Assembly: GCA_963682025.1 (NCBI GenBank)
Contig: OY821522.1
Coordinates: forward strand, 27,286,677 to 27,350,676
From: Cordilura impudica
Taxonomy: Eukaryota; Arthropoda; Insecta; Diptera; Scathophagidae
Reading direction: 5' to 3'
Length of the DNA: 64,000 bases
How positions within the stretch are numbered: position 1 is the stretch's first letter; the number at the start of each line of letters is the position of its first letter. The translations under genes and the position numbers were made by a program. The notes beneath the pieces are model-generated. The model was not told the DNA's origin, searched no databases, and saw only the letters and a list, made by a program, of their open reading frames with translations. Below are positions 22,455-34,894 of this stretch, one piece after another.

Positions 22455-23697
22455 GTGGCAAGTATTAAGGCTCTGATTAAAAAATGGAGATCGTTTGATT
22501 GATTTTGAATATTTTGTAAAAAGCATTTCTGTTGATAACCATACTGTTCACTCACTGAACACTCATCGTCAGGAAATTACTCGCTCATGGGAAGTGTTTC
22601 GTGAATGTTATGAAGATTTGTTGGACAATGAAAAGGAGGATACCCCCATTTCCGAAATAAAGGCCAAGTATTTGTCGGGCTATACGACATACTTTCGTTA
22701 TACATCACGTATTGATGGATTAATTAATCAGATGAATAAGAAAACTTCAAATTCAAAAGCGTCGTTTCCAATACATCTTCCCCCGTGTTATACCGATACA
22801 TTCTCTGGCGATTATTCTTCTTGGCCAACATTTAGACATATGTTTTCGGCTTTGTATAGAAATAACTCCCATAAAGGCAACATTCAGAAAATGTATTATT
22901 TGTTTAAAAAAAACTGAAGGTGAGGCTCGTGATATTATTCGTACTTGTCCCAATACCAACGAAGATTTCGACATGGCCTGGAAGAATTTAGTTGATCGAC
23001 ATGAAAATAAAAGAGTTCTCGTAAATGCGCAACTAAAGACCTTTTTCAATACACGGTCTATTGATAAAGAATCTGGTCCCAATATCAAATGTTTGCAAAG
23101 GACTATTAAAGATTGCATTACTAATTTGTCGTTATTGGGAATCAAGACGAAGAGTTGAGATATTATTTTTGTATTTATTTGTTCTACTTGGTTGCCTGAA
23201 GTCACTCTCGGGCCTTGGGAGCAATCCCAAGGACTGTTCGGATTTGCCCAAGTGGGAACCCATGGGCAAATTTTTAACTGCTCGATAGCAGACCCTTGAA
23301 TCAGTTTCCGATTTTAGACGCGCTTATAATCCAGCGCCCTCTAATAATAATAAAAATAACAATAATAATAACAATCGAAATTCTGGTGAGAGAAGATATA
23401 GAAGCTTTGGTACAACGGCTACACCAAATATCCCTCATAGAAAATGTTTTCTTTGCCCTGAAAGTCACCCGCTTAGATTATGATCAATCCTTCTTAGAAA
23501 GTCTGTTAGTGAGCGTATTGAAATTGTAAGACGACATAAGTGCTGCACGAATTGTTTGGCTACGTCCCATGAATTAAGAAGATGTCAATGCTCTAATGTT
23601 TGTTATACTTGTAAACAAAAACATCATTCGCTATTACATCGGTCGGAAACTTCATCTCGAGTAAATCGAAGTATAAAGGCAATTTCTTCACCTAATT
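22455..23697 (+). pseudogene. BEL-2 gag
   Basis: Capsid protein of the second BEL/Pao element. The start (near 22455, IKALIKKWRSFD) is a frame away from the main piece 22495-22917 (VKSISVDNHTVHSLNTHR to FSGDYSSWPTFRHMFSALY, a DUF1759-like region). 22918-23158 continues after a one-base frameshift in a run of A (GEARDIIRTCP, then WKNLVDRHENKRVLVNAQL). The zinc knuckles at about 23440-23650 (KCFLCPESHPL, CCTNCLATSHELRRC, CYTCKQKHHSLLH) are spread over further frame breaks. Not functional. Confidence 0.85.
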
Positions 23698-23839
23698 AAA
23701 CTCTAAACCTCCTGTCGTAAACAGTTCCGCTAATAACCCACAGTTTACAGTTGATGATGAAATACCATCAACGTCGATTGCTTTTCGATCTTTACAAAAC
23801 TTTGCTACTCGTATACAGTCCACCCCCTATTCTACCGTT

Positions 23840-26800
23840 TTGTTAGGTACTACAGTTGTAGATGTTTGTAGTGATGATATAAGGTTTTCAGCAAGAGCTT
23901 TGATCGATCCTGCATCACAGGCCACGTTTATTTCCCGTAAACTTCAAAGAAAACTTTCATTGCCGACATATGCCGCTCCTGCAACAGAGATAGTAGGTTT
24001 GAACGGTGGTGTGGCGGATAATTCCACAAAAGTTTGTGTAATTTCTCTTTGCTCTTCTGTAGATCCAAACTTTAATTTGAAATTGGAAGCTTAAGTTGTC
24101 GAAAAATTAATCGGTCGTTTACCCACGTATTCCCCTTCTAAGTTTTTGGATTCAAATTTACCCGAAATATTATTATCAGATCTGAAATGTACGCATATGG
24201 ACTTATTATTACGTGCCGATATATATTCTAAGATTATGCTCACTGATGTTCAAAAACAGCCCAGTGGTGATCTTATAGCTCAAAAATCAGTTTTCGGTTG
24301 GATTGTTACCGGAAAGGTTTCAAATTCCCATCCTCAACCCTTAAATTCAGTGGTTTCATTCTATAATCACATAGATTTGAATGCTCAAATGGCTCGATTC
24401 TGGGAAATTGAGGAAATACCAAAATTACATAAATGGTCGGATGATGATAAATATTGTGAGAATCTTTATCGAAATACAACTTATCATAATCACGAAGGTC
24501 GTTATGTTGTTTCACTCCCTTTCAAACGGGAATTTCCTGAAAATATTCAGTTTGGTTTATCCGGAAATAAAGCGCTTCCCCAATTTTATCGAAATGAGTT
24601 TAATTTGCAAAAAAAAACCCGAAGTTAAAGATCAGCATGATAAAGTAATTGAAGGATATTCCTTTTTGAATCACAAGATCAAAGTTAGTTCAGATAAATC
24701 ATCTTCCCCAAATTTAAATTACTATTTGCCTCATCACGCGGTGTTTAAACCTGATAGTGCTACCACAAAACTTCGTGTGGTCTTTAATGTCTTAAATCCC
24801 TCTTCCAATGGAGTAAGTTTAAATAATATTTTGCATACTGGGCACGTACTGCAATCGGATTTGACTGTTTTAGTTTACGTTGGCGATTTTTCCGATATGT
24901 GTTTAACGCCGACATCGAAGAAATGTATAGACAGATTTTGATTAGGCCTCCTTTCAACGGATTTTATTCCGTCTAAACCCCAAAATGAAGTTGAAGATTT
25001 TGAATTGAACACAGTTACCTTTGGTGTGAACTGTGCCCCGTATTCTGTCACAAGAACTTTGAATATGTTGCCAGAAGATTGTAGTTCTCGTTACCCAGCA
25101 GCTTCTGATATTTTGTTAAATCAAATGTATGTTGACGATGTTCTTGCGGGTTCAACAGAAGAAGTTCTTCGCAATCGCAATGAATTGATTCATGTTTTGA
25201 ATTCAGCCGGGTTTTCACTTCGTAAGTGGACCACAAATAATCAGAGTTTAATCGAAAATTTACCCCCTGAACATCTCTTGGACCCTAAATTTTTAAAGAT
25301 GAGTGAGGCCTCTACTACTAAAACTATAGGTTTACTTGGAATACTGGGAATGATTCATTCTTTTTCAAGCCACCAACCCCCGATTGTTCTGCCGCCAACA
25401 AACTTGCTGTCTTATCTCAAATAGCTAAACTATTTGACCTAAAATTGTTGTTGCGAAGATTGTTATGCAACAAATTTGGAAAGACAAAACTGAATGGGAC
25501 GAATGTTTGAAACCTATGACTTTGAAAAGTTGGCTTGCATTTGTCGATGATTATCCTAATATCCCCCGTTGGGTTGACTATAACCCCCTGTGTGAAGTTC
25601 AACTTCGTGCATTTTGTGATGCTTCTGAGAAAGCATATGCAGCCACTTTGTATAGTAGGGTCCGAACCCCTAATGGTATGTATATTACACATCTGCTCGC
25701 TGCAAAAACAAAGGTAGCGCCAATCAAAGTAATATCTTTACCACTTCTAGAACTGTGCGGTGCAACATTGCTGGCAAAAATGTAAACTCACTCTGATGTG
25801 AGTTGAATTTAGTCGTGTCGAAAGTTTTTTGCTGGACAGATTCTACTATTGTTCTGTCTTTGCTTCAAAAACCTCCGTATGATTGGCCTACGTTTGTTGC
25901 AAATCGAATTTCGTTAATTTCGGAGAAAGTTGGCATTGATAACTGGAATCACGTTGATTCACGAGACAATCCAGCTAATTTGGCAACCCGTGGAATGTCA
26001 GCTCGCGATCTCGTTGGATGTGACATTTGGTGGAATGGCCTTCGATGGCTAAGTCGTCCACAATCTGAGTGGCCTTAGAAGTACATCAGAATTGCTACTC
26101 ACCACGTGCATGTGGAAGCGGAAACTAGATCCCCGATTTCAGAAGTTGTACTGAAACGCTTCTCGAACTTACCTCGTGCTCTGCGAGTATAAGCTCATGT
26201 GTTCCATTTCCTTCGATGTATTTACCCTAAATATAAGTCTACTCGCCCTGATTTGTCTCTTGAATTAAGTAGAGTTGAACTCAATTTTGTTAAAGGTCGT
26301 CTGATTGTTTTATGTCAGAGATCTCATTTTCCCGAATATTCTATTTTGGTTTCAGGAGCTCAATTATCTCGATCTAGTTGTTTGTAAGCACTTAACCCGT
26401 TTTTGGACTCAAACGGTTTCTTGCGTATTAATGGCAGACTCTCGCAGTTTCCATCTTTCACCTTTTAGAAGAGATGTCCAAAGTTGTTGCCCTACTCAGG
26501 TTACTTTTCTCTTTTGTATCTCGAATATATTCATGAATACTCTGTTCATGGAGAAAACTCGTTGATGACTCGTCTAATGCGACATAAGTTTTGGGTCCCT
26601 AGATTAACAGAACGTGTAGGGTACGTCATTCGCCATTATCATAAGTGTGTATTATAAGGAAAAAGCAGAGTCGGCAGATTATGGCAGCTTTGCCACCCGA
26701 GAGAACAACCCTCTCTCGCCCATTTGCTCACACTGGATTAGATTATGCTGGCCCATCTGATATCAAATCATACGCTGGCCGTGGTTGCAGAATGTCAAAG

Positions 26801-27597
26801 GGATATGTTTTGTTACTTCTCTGTTTTGCTACTAACGCTATTCATCTTGAGACTACAAGTGATATATCTACTGATTCTTTTCTTGCTACTTTTACACGCT
26901 TTATTTCACATCCCTCGGATATTTGCTCTGATAATGGAACCTCATTTGGAGGAGCAGGGAATGTTTTAAAGAGGGACCAGCATCAGTTTCTTCTCGATCT
27001 AAAAAGGTAACTTGTTTCGAAAAATGTACTTCAACAGTTGGAATGGTCTGGGAAGCCGGTATTAAGAGTTTTAAAGCTCATTCGCAAAAGGTATCCCACG
27101 CCCAGAAATTTACATATGATGAGTTTTCCACTATATTGGCTAGAATAGAGGCTTGTTTAAACTCTAGACCCCTAAGTCCAATGACAAACAACCAATCTGA
27201 CCTGAGTGCTCTCAGCCTCGATCATTTTTTTACTGGTAGTGTGATCCTTTCTCCCTCTGAACCTGATTTGTCGAATGTGTCACTAAGCTATGTGAAGAGA
27301 TGGCAGAAAATAAAAGTACTGCACAATTTTTTCTCACGTCGTTGGAAGCACGAATATATGGTCGAATTCCACAAATGAAACAAGTGGAAGATTCAGGAAC
27401 GGAACTATGCCGTTGGAGACTTAGTCGTTATCCGACAAGATAATTTACCCCCGCATGAATGGAAGCTTGGTCGGGTTGACAAAGTCTATTTTGGTCCTAA
27501 TTCAAAAGTATGGTTGGTTGGCATAAGAACTTCCGATGGCATTCTTAAGAGACAAATTGTTAAGCTCGTACTGCTTCCTAATCCCGAACATAACTAA
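23840..27597 (+). pseudogene. BEL-2 pol (protease to integrase), broken
   Basis: Order on +: protease-like (ARALIDPASQATFIS; the usual D-S-G is D-P-A-S), then FGWIVTGKVS. Reverse transcriptase follows (TKLRVVFNVLNPSSNG; NTVTFGVNCAPYSVTRTL; QMYVDDVLAGSTEE, with the catalytic YVDD kept). RNase H is at 25465-26078 (AFCDASEKAYAATLY, LPLLELCGATLL, CWTDSTIVLSLLQ, DNPANLATRGMS). The integrase zinc region at 26200-26640 is scrambled by frameshifts. The integrase core is at 26645-27378 (TGLDYAGPSDIKS, ICSDNGTSFGGAG, MVWEAGIKSFKAH, LNSRPLSPMTNN). The C-terminal domain ends at 27597 (GDLVVIRQDNLPPHEWKLG). At least eight breaks, so clearly dead. Confidence 0.88.
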
Positions 27598-27638
27598 TTT
27601 TTTGTTTTTCTTCGTTTGCTTTGTCTTTTTTTTTATAG

Positions 27639-28131
27639 ATGCCTTCTCAACCTGGTGGTATGATCGCCGAACGCCCTCGCAAAGACATAGCCGATAACTT
27701 GTCGGAGGTAAAGGTCGACACCCAGAAATGTACGCTGTGTAAAAATAATCACCCCTTACGCAAATGCGATGCATTCAGAGCCATGAACGCGGCGGTTACA
27801 GGTAGTAAAGGAGTTTCGATGCTGCATAAGCTGCCTCGGATATTCGTACTTGTTGAAACACTGCCGGTGTAGAGAGTGATGCTTCGAATGTAGAGCGGAG
27901 CATAATACACTGCTACATTTTCCAACCAAAAACCATAGAGACGGCCATAGGAACCACAACAATTCGAATAAAAACAAAGGCAACCAAAGGCGTGAAAAAA
28001 GGGACAGCGACAACACTAATAAGAACAACAACTGTAGATGTCATTGTGCCGGTGGAAACAGCAACATCATCCAACCCTCTTCTTCTGCAACTCCGGCTAC
28101 CATCGTCATACACGTCCATTCTGGGCGTATT
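27639..28131 (+). pseudogene. Zinc-knuckle frame downstream of BEL-2 pol, frameshifted
   Basis: An ATG at 27639 lies immediately after a pyrimidine run ending in TATAG, like a 3' splice site. The frame starts MPSQPGGMIAERPRKD and contains CTLCKNNHPLRKC. A frameshift near 27800 then moves the remaining knuckles (CCISCLGYSYL, CCFECRAEHNTLLHF) to another frame, followed by an asparagine/lysine-rich tail ending at 28131. It resembles the zinc-knuckle end of a BEL gag placed as a separate frame after pol. It was probably expressed from a spliced RNA (inference). Function unknown, perhaps nucleic-acid binding. Confidence 0.6.
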
Positions 28132-29039
28132 TAATATTAATTGAAATTTACCCTTTTATTTTATGAATTTTATGTGTGTCCACCTAGCTCTCGTGTCTCC
28201 TTGTTTTGCATTCCTGCAAGGGGGTCGGGATGTCTACGCTGGTGACCTTAGGTTTAAGATAAATTTTTATGTAAATACGGCCATCAATTGTAAGGAAGCA
28301 AAATACTAAAATAATAACAAAATACACTTTTGAAACACCCAAAAGGCACGTTTTTTTGATAAAGCAATTTATATATATATTTGGCTATATTATTAACACC
28401 AATCTTTATTTTTTAAATGCTTCAAATATTTTATTTACAAGCTACCCCGTCACCCCTGAACAGATTGATTTATAGTAGCTTTTCAATACACTAACAATAA
28501 GTTATACTCTCTTTTTATATAGTTAACAATTTTTCTTGATTTAAAAATTTACGTATTTTATAAATTTACAATAAAAATTAATGTAGGAATATTTAAAAAG
28601 GCAATAAAAAAATTTTTTTAACTAAAGTAAAAACATACGACTTTTTCAATAAACTTCTCTATCTTGAACCAATATCAGGTAACTTTTACGTTCGCTGTTT
28701 AATAAGTTATATTTTAACTCGGGCTCTTTCAAAAAAGCCAACATTTGGCAATTGTGAACATTAGAACTAAAAAGTTTACGGGGGCCAAAGTTTTACATTT
28801 TCTGACAAAGTATTGTAAAATTAACTGGAAAACTAAGACATTATATAAAAAAAAACTTTTTTAACACTTCACTTTTGTACTAAAATTCAACTAAACATGA
28901 AAATGTATATAAAACCCTTCAAACCTTTTTTCTTATCGGTCGATACTTACGTTTTATAGCAAAAAATAATGGCTAAAATCCCACCTACCAAACAAAACAA
29001 AACCGCATATCAAAATTCCAATCCAATAAAAAGTTATTG
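28132..29039. other. AT-rich stretch without a recognised gene
   Basis: 28132-28330 is less AT-rich (TGTCCACCTAGCTCTCGTGT, then GGGGGTCGGGATGTC) and could belong to the BEL-2 3' end. The rest is AT-rich with no open frame of interest. Confidence 0.45.
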
Positions 29040-30536
29040 ATTTTTGACCGCCACTGCGTGGCGTCTGTTGCCCAAGATAGAGATGGAGACAAGTAGTAGC
29101 ACAGGAAAGAGTCATAACCTTCAAGAGGTGTCTTTGCTAATTATAGGAGAACATGGCGCATCTAGAGCGGACACTCGATAAACAACCGTAATTCCCAGAG
29201 TTATCTGAACTGTGCCTATGGGATGAATAGCACTACGTTAGTGTTTTCTCTAGCGGTAGCCTCCAGGCTGTGGCGATTCCTGGTTGTATATAGCCCGCCG
29301 GCAGCAAAGGGCTCTGCTACCTATGCGTAACTCTTTAATCCTTATTTCTTCTTTTTTACTTGCAGATGGAAAATTTAAATAATAAAACAACCAACTCAAA
29401 AGACATTGTCAATATGGACTATTCGGATGCTGCCTCAAGGTCTCGATAGCAAAACCGAAGCAATGGATTTGGTAGAGCACCGAATGGACGCAGGTCCAAA
29501 CGTTGTTGTTACCGATATCCTGACGGATGAAGAGGACGAGCTTTTCAGATCGCAGCCTAAGGAGTCCGCAAAACCAAACATACTGGCGCAGATAGCAAGC
29601 TTATTTCCGACAAGATAAAGCTCTCTGGAGCCGCTCGGAAGCGTCTAAAGATGTACATTGATGAGGGCATCGACATTGATGTGGCTCACATGCTTTGTAA
29701 GATGCCTATGCGTGAAGCCCGTGAGGAGTTGCGCGAGCTTTCATCAAAGCGTAAAAGGCGTAAAATGGCGCATAAAAAGGAACCCAACTAAGCGCACCGT
29801 TGAACTGCCAAATAGTGGCAAAACTTGCACCGCTGTAAGTGGCACTTCGGGAATAACAGACCCGGTGCTGGCAATAGCTCCACAGTAATAGATGACTTTT
29901 TAAAGATGCAATAAAACCGATAAAAATTGGAGTTATTTCGCACGTGACAACGACACAGCATAGTGGCTCCGGGCTCACGTCCCAAAATTAAAGCCATGGA
30001 GTAATGCCGTACTAAAAGTGGTCGCAGAACGCGACGTTCCTAAGGCACAAATTTTCATGGGCTATTTCCCCGAAAAGGCGAACAGGTCCACTGAAACCAT
30101 CTTTTGACCGATCGAGGGCCAAAGCAGTGAGTTTTCGGTTGGGTACTGGAAAGAGCTTAAAAGGGCAATAAAAGGAGGTGTAATTGAACTCAGTGTATCT
30201 ATCGACCCAATATCGGCAGAAGCACTCAAGCGAATAGACCACGCGGTAAACTATGGGTATGGATCAGTGCCAATAAGACCCACTCATCCACAAAATGAGG
30301 CAAAGTACGTCATACCCAAAGAGACAAAGACAACCTCATCAACAACTATGGCCAAAGACCAAACGGGAGTTTCCCAGAACTCCAAATTGGATGCGATGCC
30401 TAGTTGTTCAAAAAATGTTGTCAAGTCTCGATCGTTCAGGCCCCCGCTCAAAAAGGAAGCTGATAAAAAAAACTATGTGAGTCTTATCACAGAGGAGATG
30501 TGTAAACATCTAGTAATTAAAGATTTTGTTGAGTAA
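29040..30536 (+). pseudogene. LINE ORF1-like remnant with leader
   Basis: A GC-richer leader (29040-29365) precedes an ATG at 29366 that directly follows a pyrimidine run and TTGCAG. Successive frames carry MDLVEHRMDAGPNVVVTDIL (29460-29618), then LSGAARKRLKMYIDEGIDID with ELRELSSKRKRRK (29615-29790). Next come GYFPEKANRST, YWKELKRAIKGGVIELSVSI and ALKRIDHAVNYGYGSVPIRP (30055-30290), and a charged tail to TAA at 30536. The LSGAARKR motif and the later block resemble first-frame proteins of LOA/jockey-group fly LINEs, and the later block resembles the DUF4780 domain. Several frameshifts and stops break it, and no second frame (endonuclease/reverse transcriptase) follows. Family placement is tentative. 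Confidence 0.6.
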
Positions 30537-30667
30537 GAAGTTGTAATGATTTCCGCATATTTTTTTCAATTTGGAGTTGTTATGCATTTAGCCTAGTTTA
30601 ATTAGCTGTTATACTTGTGTGTTCTTATATCTGTGATTGTGTTATTCTTGGGGATTGTTGAATTAGC

Positions 30668-30904
30668 TGTAATAATTTTATTGCACCAATATATAACCAA
30701 TGAAACGCACCTTTTAAGTATCAATTACAGACTGACTGTCTGTCCTTTATTCATCAATATTTATATCCATTATCACTTAATATGTAACACTTAAGCGTAG
30801 ATAATAATAGTAGTATAGGGATAAGAATGAGTATAAGAATAAGAATAGGTAATTAGAGTTATTAAATATGTTGAGTGAGTTATCGATAATAGAGATGCAC
30901 TACA
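30668..30904 (-). repeat. Element B 3' LTR
   Basis: 237 bp. On the minus strand it starts TGTAGTGCATCTC and ends AAAATTATTACA (TG...CA). It contains AATAAAGGACAGACAG, a plausible polyadenylation signal region. Defined by the adjoining polypurine tract and the terminal dinucleotides; no partner LTR is available to confirm it. Confidence 0.75.
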
Positions 30905-30914
30905 CCTCCCTCTT
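30905..30914 (-). promoter_or_regulatory. Element B polypurine tract
   Basis: AAGAGGGAGG on the minus strand lies directly before the 3' LTR. It is the expected primer for plus-strand DNA synthesis. Confidence 0.8.
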
Positions 30915-31272
30915 ATAATAAAAAGTTTGGAGTAAACAAGTAAACATCCTTGTTTAATTCTTGCTTTTTCTAAACTTAACAAATTGTTTATTCTAATTTT
31001 GTTTTTTTTTTTTTATATATACACATAAGTTTAACCCACAATTTAAATTTTATGAAAATATCTATGTAATAACGAAACTTACAATAATGTTACACATTTG
31101 TTTTTGGATGAGATCTAAAATAAATTGTTTACAATGGATTTTAAGTGATATCTGTTATATATATGTGTATTTCATAAAAAAATTTTTTTTTTTTAAATGA
31201 AAATCATAGAATTACTTATTTTTATTTATGCTATTCTTATTCTATTTTTATGAATTGTTTTCTTTTTTTTTT

Positions 31273-32526
31273 TTATTTTTCATATACTGTTACATTGCAA
31301 CCGTCAATTTTTTTAACAATATATGGACCATCGTAAACGCTCTTGTGTTTGTCATATGGTTCCTTTTGAATCAACATTTTATCATTAATATTTAAAGCCA
31401 AAGGCTTTGCAAATTTATCATAAAAACTTTTAATTCTTATTTTATGCTTTTCGATTAAATCTTTTGCTAATTTATGTGTTCTTTGTAAACGGTACTTAAT
31501 TTCCTTACTATAATATTCTATATTGTAAATTGGGTCAATTGTTTTCGTTAGTATTTCGGTTGGTAGAGTTGCGCTTTTGCCAAAAATTAGTTCGTATGGT
31601 GAAAATTTGTTGTCAAAAACTGTATTGGGTGTAGTATTATGAAAATATGTAAAATATTTAAGATATGTATCCCAATCGGAAATATTCTCGTCAATATATA
31701 CCCTTAGATATTCATTAAAAACTCGATGATTGCGTTCAACCGTTCCCAATGTTTCGTGGTGGTAAGCTGTTGAAAAATTTAATTTAATATTCAATAACTG
31801 ACATAGTTCCCTAAATACATTGTTCCTAAATTCTGTTCCTAAGTCTGATTTTATTGAGTTCATTGAACCGTATATTAATATAAAATTTTCAAAAATTGCA
31901 CGAGCAACTGTATTTGCGCTTTTATCTGGTATTGCAATAGTTACCAAGTATTTTGTTAAATCGCACATCAGAGTTAGAGCATACTTTTTCCCATTATTGG
32001 ATTCGGGTAATGGACCAATAGTATCCAAAACGATTATATCAAACGGTTTAATTGGTGTTGGTGTTAAAACTAGTTGTTCTTTGTTTCCTGGTTTAACTTT
32101 ATTTAAATTACATTTGTCACAATTTTGAACAAAAATAGCAATGTCTTTTGACATATTTTTCCAGAAATATTTTGTCCGTAATTTTGCATATAACTTCCTT
32201 CGTCCACAATGTCCTCCTAAGAGTCGATCATTATGATAGACGTTCATAAGTTTCATTTTCTGATTTTTATCGAGTACTGTCTCTACGGGATCAGTTAATA
32301 TTATCTCTATTCCATTTAAAGTTTTCAAGCCATGATCTTTTAATTCCTGTATTCTGCAAATTGTAAAAAATATATCGTCTTTTTGCCATTCTAATGTAGA
32401 AATATTCTGATTGACGGCTTCCTTTTGAAGCCTCAAAAGCATGTCATCTAAACGCAATGTTTCGTTATCAATCGTCATATTCAAGGAACATACGACTTTA
32501 AATTTTCTATAAATATTTATAAACAA
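31273..32526 (-). pseudogene. Element B integrase
   Basis: An open frame of 417 codons is the C-terminal part of gypsy pol. The zinc-binding domain reads HNDRLLGGHCG with NCDKCNLNK. The D,D,E core reads IVLDTIGPLPES, SDLGTEFRNN and TLGTVERNHRVFNEY, all three acidic residues present. The tail ends SVYDGPYIVKKIDG. The true frame starts further upstream in pol, so the first residues listed by ATG are not a real start. A frame break at about 32750-32775 separates it from RNase H. The domain itself looks intact. Confidence 0.9.
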
Positions 32527-34890
32527 TTCTGTTAATTTCCCGTTTGTATATAAAATGTTCGATCTTATCCTTGGTATTTTATTGGTGAACTCATGGGAAA
32601 ACTTATCATATATTGGTTGGTATTCTGTTTATGCTATAACCCTCTTTTGGTATTTTTACCTTCCCTCTATCTTCTTGAATTTGCTTACACATTCCGCGGG
32701 TTGTCACGGCAAAAATTTCCTTATTTGTGTTTTTTAGATCGTCAATTGAAATTCGCGAAAGTGCATCAGCCGCTACATTGTTTTTCCCTTAATGTATTCA
32801 ATTGTAAAGTTGTACTCTGATAGCTCTAATCTGATTTTCGTTAATTTTGAAGACGGGTCCTTTATATTAAATAAGTATACTAGCGGTCTATTGTCGGACC
32901 TTACGGTAAATTCTGTACCATACACATATGGTCTAAATTGTGTTATTGCAAAATGTATTGCTAATAATTCTTGTTCAATCGTTGGTTTTTTCTGTTCTGC
33001 GTAGTTAAAAGATTTTGATGCAAAATAAATAGGCAAATCATTTCCATCGAAATTTTGACTTAAAACCGCACCACATCCAGTTTTGGATGCGTCTACTGTT
33101 ATTAAAAATTTTCTGTTAAAGTCTGGGTATTATAATAGTTTTGGAGATATTAGACTCGCTCTTAAATCTTCGAAGGCTTTTTGACATTTGTCATCCCAAT
33201 TAAAATTTACTTTTTTGCGCGTTATATAATTCAAAGGTGCTGCTAATGAAGCAAAATTTTCTATAAATCTACGATAGTAGTTAGCAAAAGCCACAAATCT
33301 TTTAAGCGCATCTTTGTTATTTGGAATTGGGAAGCTTTTAATTGTTTTTATTTTTGAATCGTCTGGTAGGAGACCCTTCGGTGTTCATTTATGACCGAGA
33401 AAATTACTTCTGGCTTGAAAAAGTTACACTTATAAGGATTAGTTTTTAAATTGAATTTTCTGAAAATATCGAAAACGTTTCGTAAATTTTTTAAATGGTG
33501 TTGCTTACTGCAACCAATAACGATTATGTCGTCGACATATAAAAATGTTTGGTTGGGTGAAAGACCTGAAAATGCAATTGACATCATGCGTGAAAATGAA
33601 TTAGGGGCAATATTTAAACCAAATGGTAAAACTTTCCATCGAAAAGAACCTCGATCTGTACTGAAAGAAGTTTTGTCTCTTGACTCTGTGTGAGGAGGTA
33701 CCTGATGAAAACCAGAAAATAAATCTAATATTGAAAAATATTTAGCTCGACCTAGATTGTCCAAGATATCGTCGATACGAGGAAGTTGAAATTTGTCCGC
33801 TATCAATTTTTTATTTACTCCTCTGAAATCAATGCACATTCTAAAAGATTTTTGACCATTTATACTCTTTTTTGGTACTAATATCAAAGGACTGTTACAA
33901 TTTGATTGACTAGGTTCAATTAAATTGTTCTGTAATAAATTTCTAACTTGTTCATTAATCTCCTGCTTCTGAGAATGTGGCAATCGATAGTTTTTGTTGT
34001 ATACTGGTGAATCATCATTTAATCTTAGCTTCTGTACATAAAAATTGTTAACCGTCATTTTGTCATCCTTTAAAGCAAAAATATCACCGTATTGCGCGCA
34101 CAATGGCATCAATTCATTCCTTACATCGCTTGGCATTTGATCTTTTAAAATAATCTTCAGATTCTCAATGCGTTTATTACCTGACTTTACCTTTTCAATT
34201 GAGTAGACTTCAAAATGTTTAAGGTATTCTGATTTAATGTCAAAATTTTTAATGCATTTAGCTTCGTCCGTTATGTTTACTATTCGCAAGATTGGTGTAT
34301 TCGAATCTATAATGCATTTGCTAATAAAAACTCCATCACGAACCTCTTGTGAGTCTACAAACATTGGTTCCGTAATTCCCCTTAATTTAAAAATTCTAAA
34401 AACTTCACATCTTGGCGGGATTATGCAGTTGTCATCGCTTGTCCCATGCAAAATCGGAATTTTTATATTATTATTGTTAAACCAAAAGGAAATTGTCATG
34501 TCTTCATAATTAATCTTGCACTTATTTGTCTTTAGAAAATCTTTCCCTAGTATTCCGTCTGATGGAATATTGAAGTTATCGCTAACGATGTGAAACTTTT
34601 GTGGAATTGAATAATTTTGAATAATAATATTTGTATGAATTGTACCTAGTGTCGAAATTGAGCTAGTCGTTATGCCGGTAATATTTATTGTTTCATTTTT
34701 ATTGAATTTTATATATGCTTTTATGCAAGAAATTTTTATTACCGAAATATCGGCCTGGGAATCTACTAAAAAATTACACGATTTGTCTGTGTCTATACAA
34801 TTTAAATTAATGAAAACTGCATAATTTAAATTTAAACTGTAAATAGCTTTGGATGATATACATTGAGATTTTGGAATTGGTTGATTTTCT
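32527..34890 (-). pseudogene. Element B protease, reverse transcriptase and RNase H
   Basis: The frame upstream of 34499 encodes an aspartic protease whose motif reads FLVDSQADISVIK (usual D-T/S-G-A altered to D-S-Q-A), then ILGKDFLKTNKC. 34499-33348 has the reverse transcriptase with a standard catalytic FLYVDDIIVIG and the preceding KFQLPRIDDILD. It stops in the connection region after a small deletion near 33385. RNase H is split: a piece with DASKTGCGAVL-type sequence lies near 33060-33100, and IYFASKSF, TIEQELLAIHFA and VRSDNRPLVYLF at 33036-32773. Then VAADALSRI follows in a shifted frame. Three or more breaks, inactive. Confidence 0.86.
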
Positions 34891-34894
34891 GAAA

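Larger units (their letters stand above)
22455..28131 (+). mobile_element. BEL/Pao LTR retrotransposon BEL-2, decayed, ends undefined
   Basis: gag, protease, reverse transcriptase, RNase H, integrase, DUF5641-type domain and a trailing zinc-knuckle frame are present in the right order on +. Many frameshifts and stops break them. No pair of LTRs could be matched, so the true ends lie outside these coordinates or have been lost. It is a different family from BEL-1; its protein pieces are clearly distinct. Confidence 0.88.
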
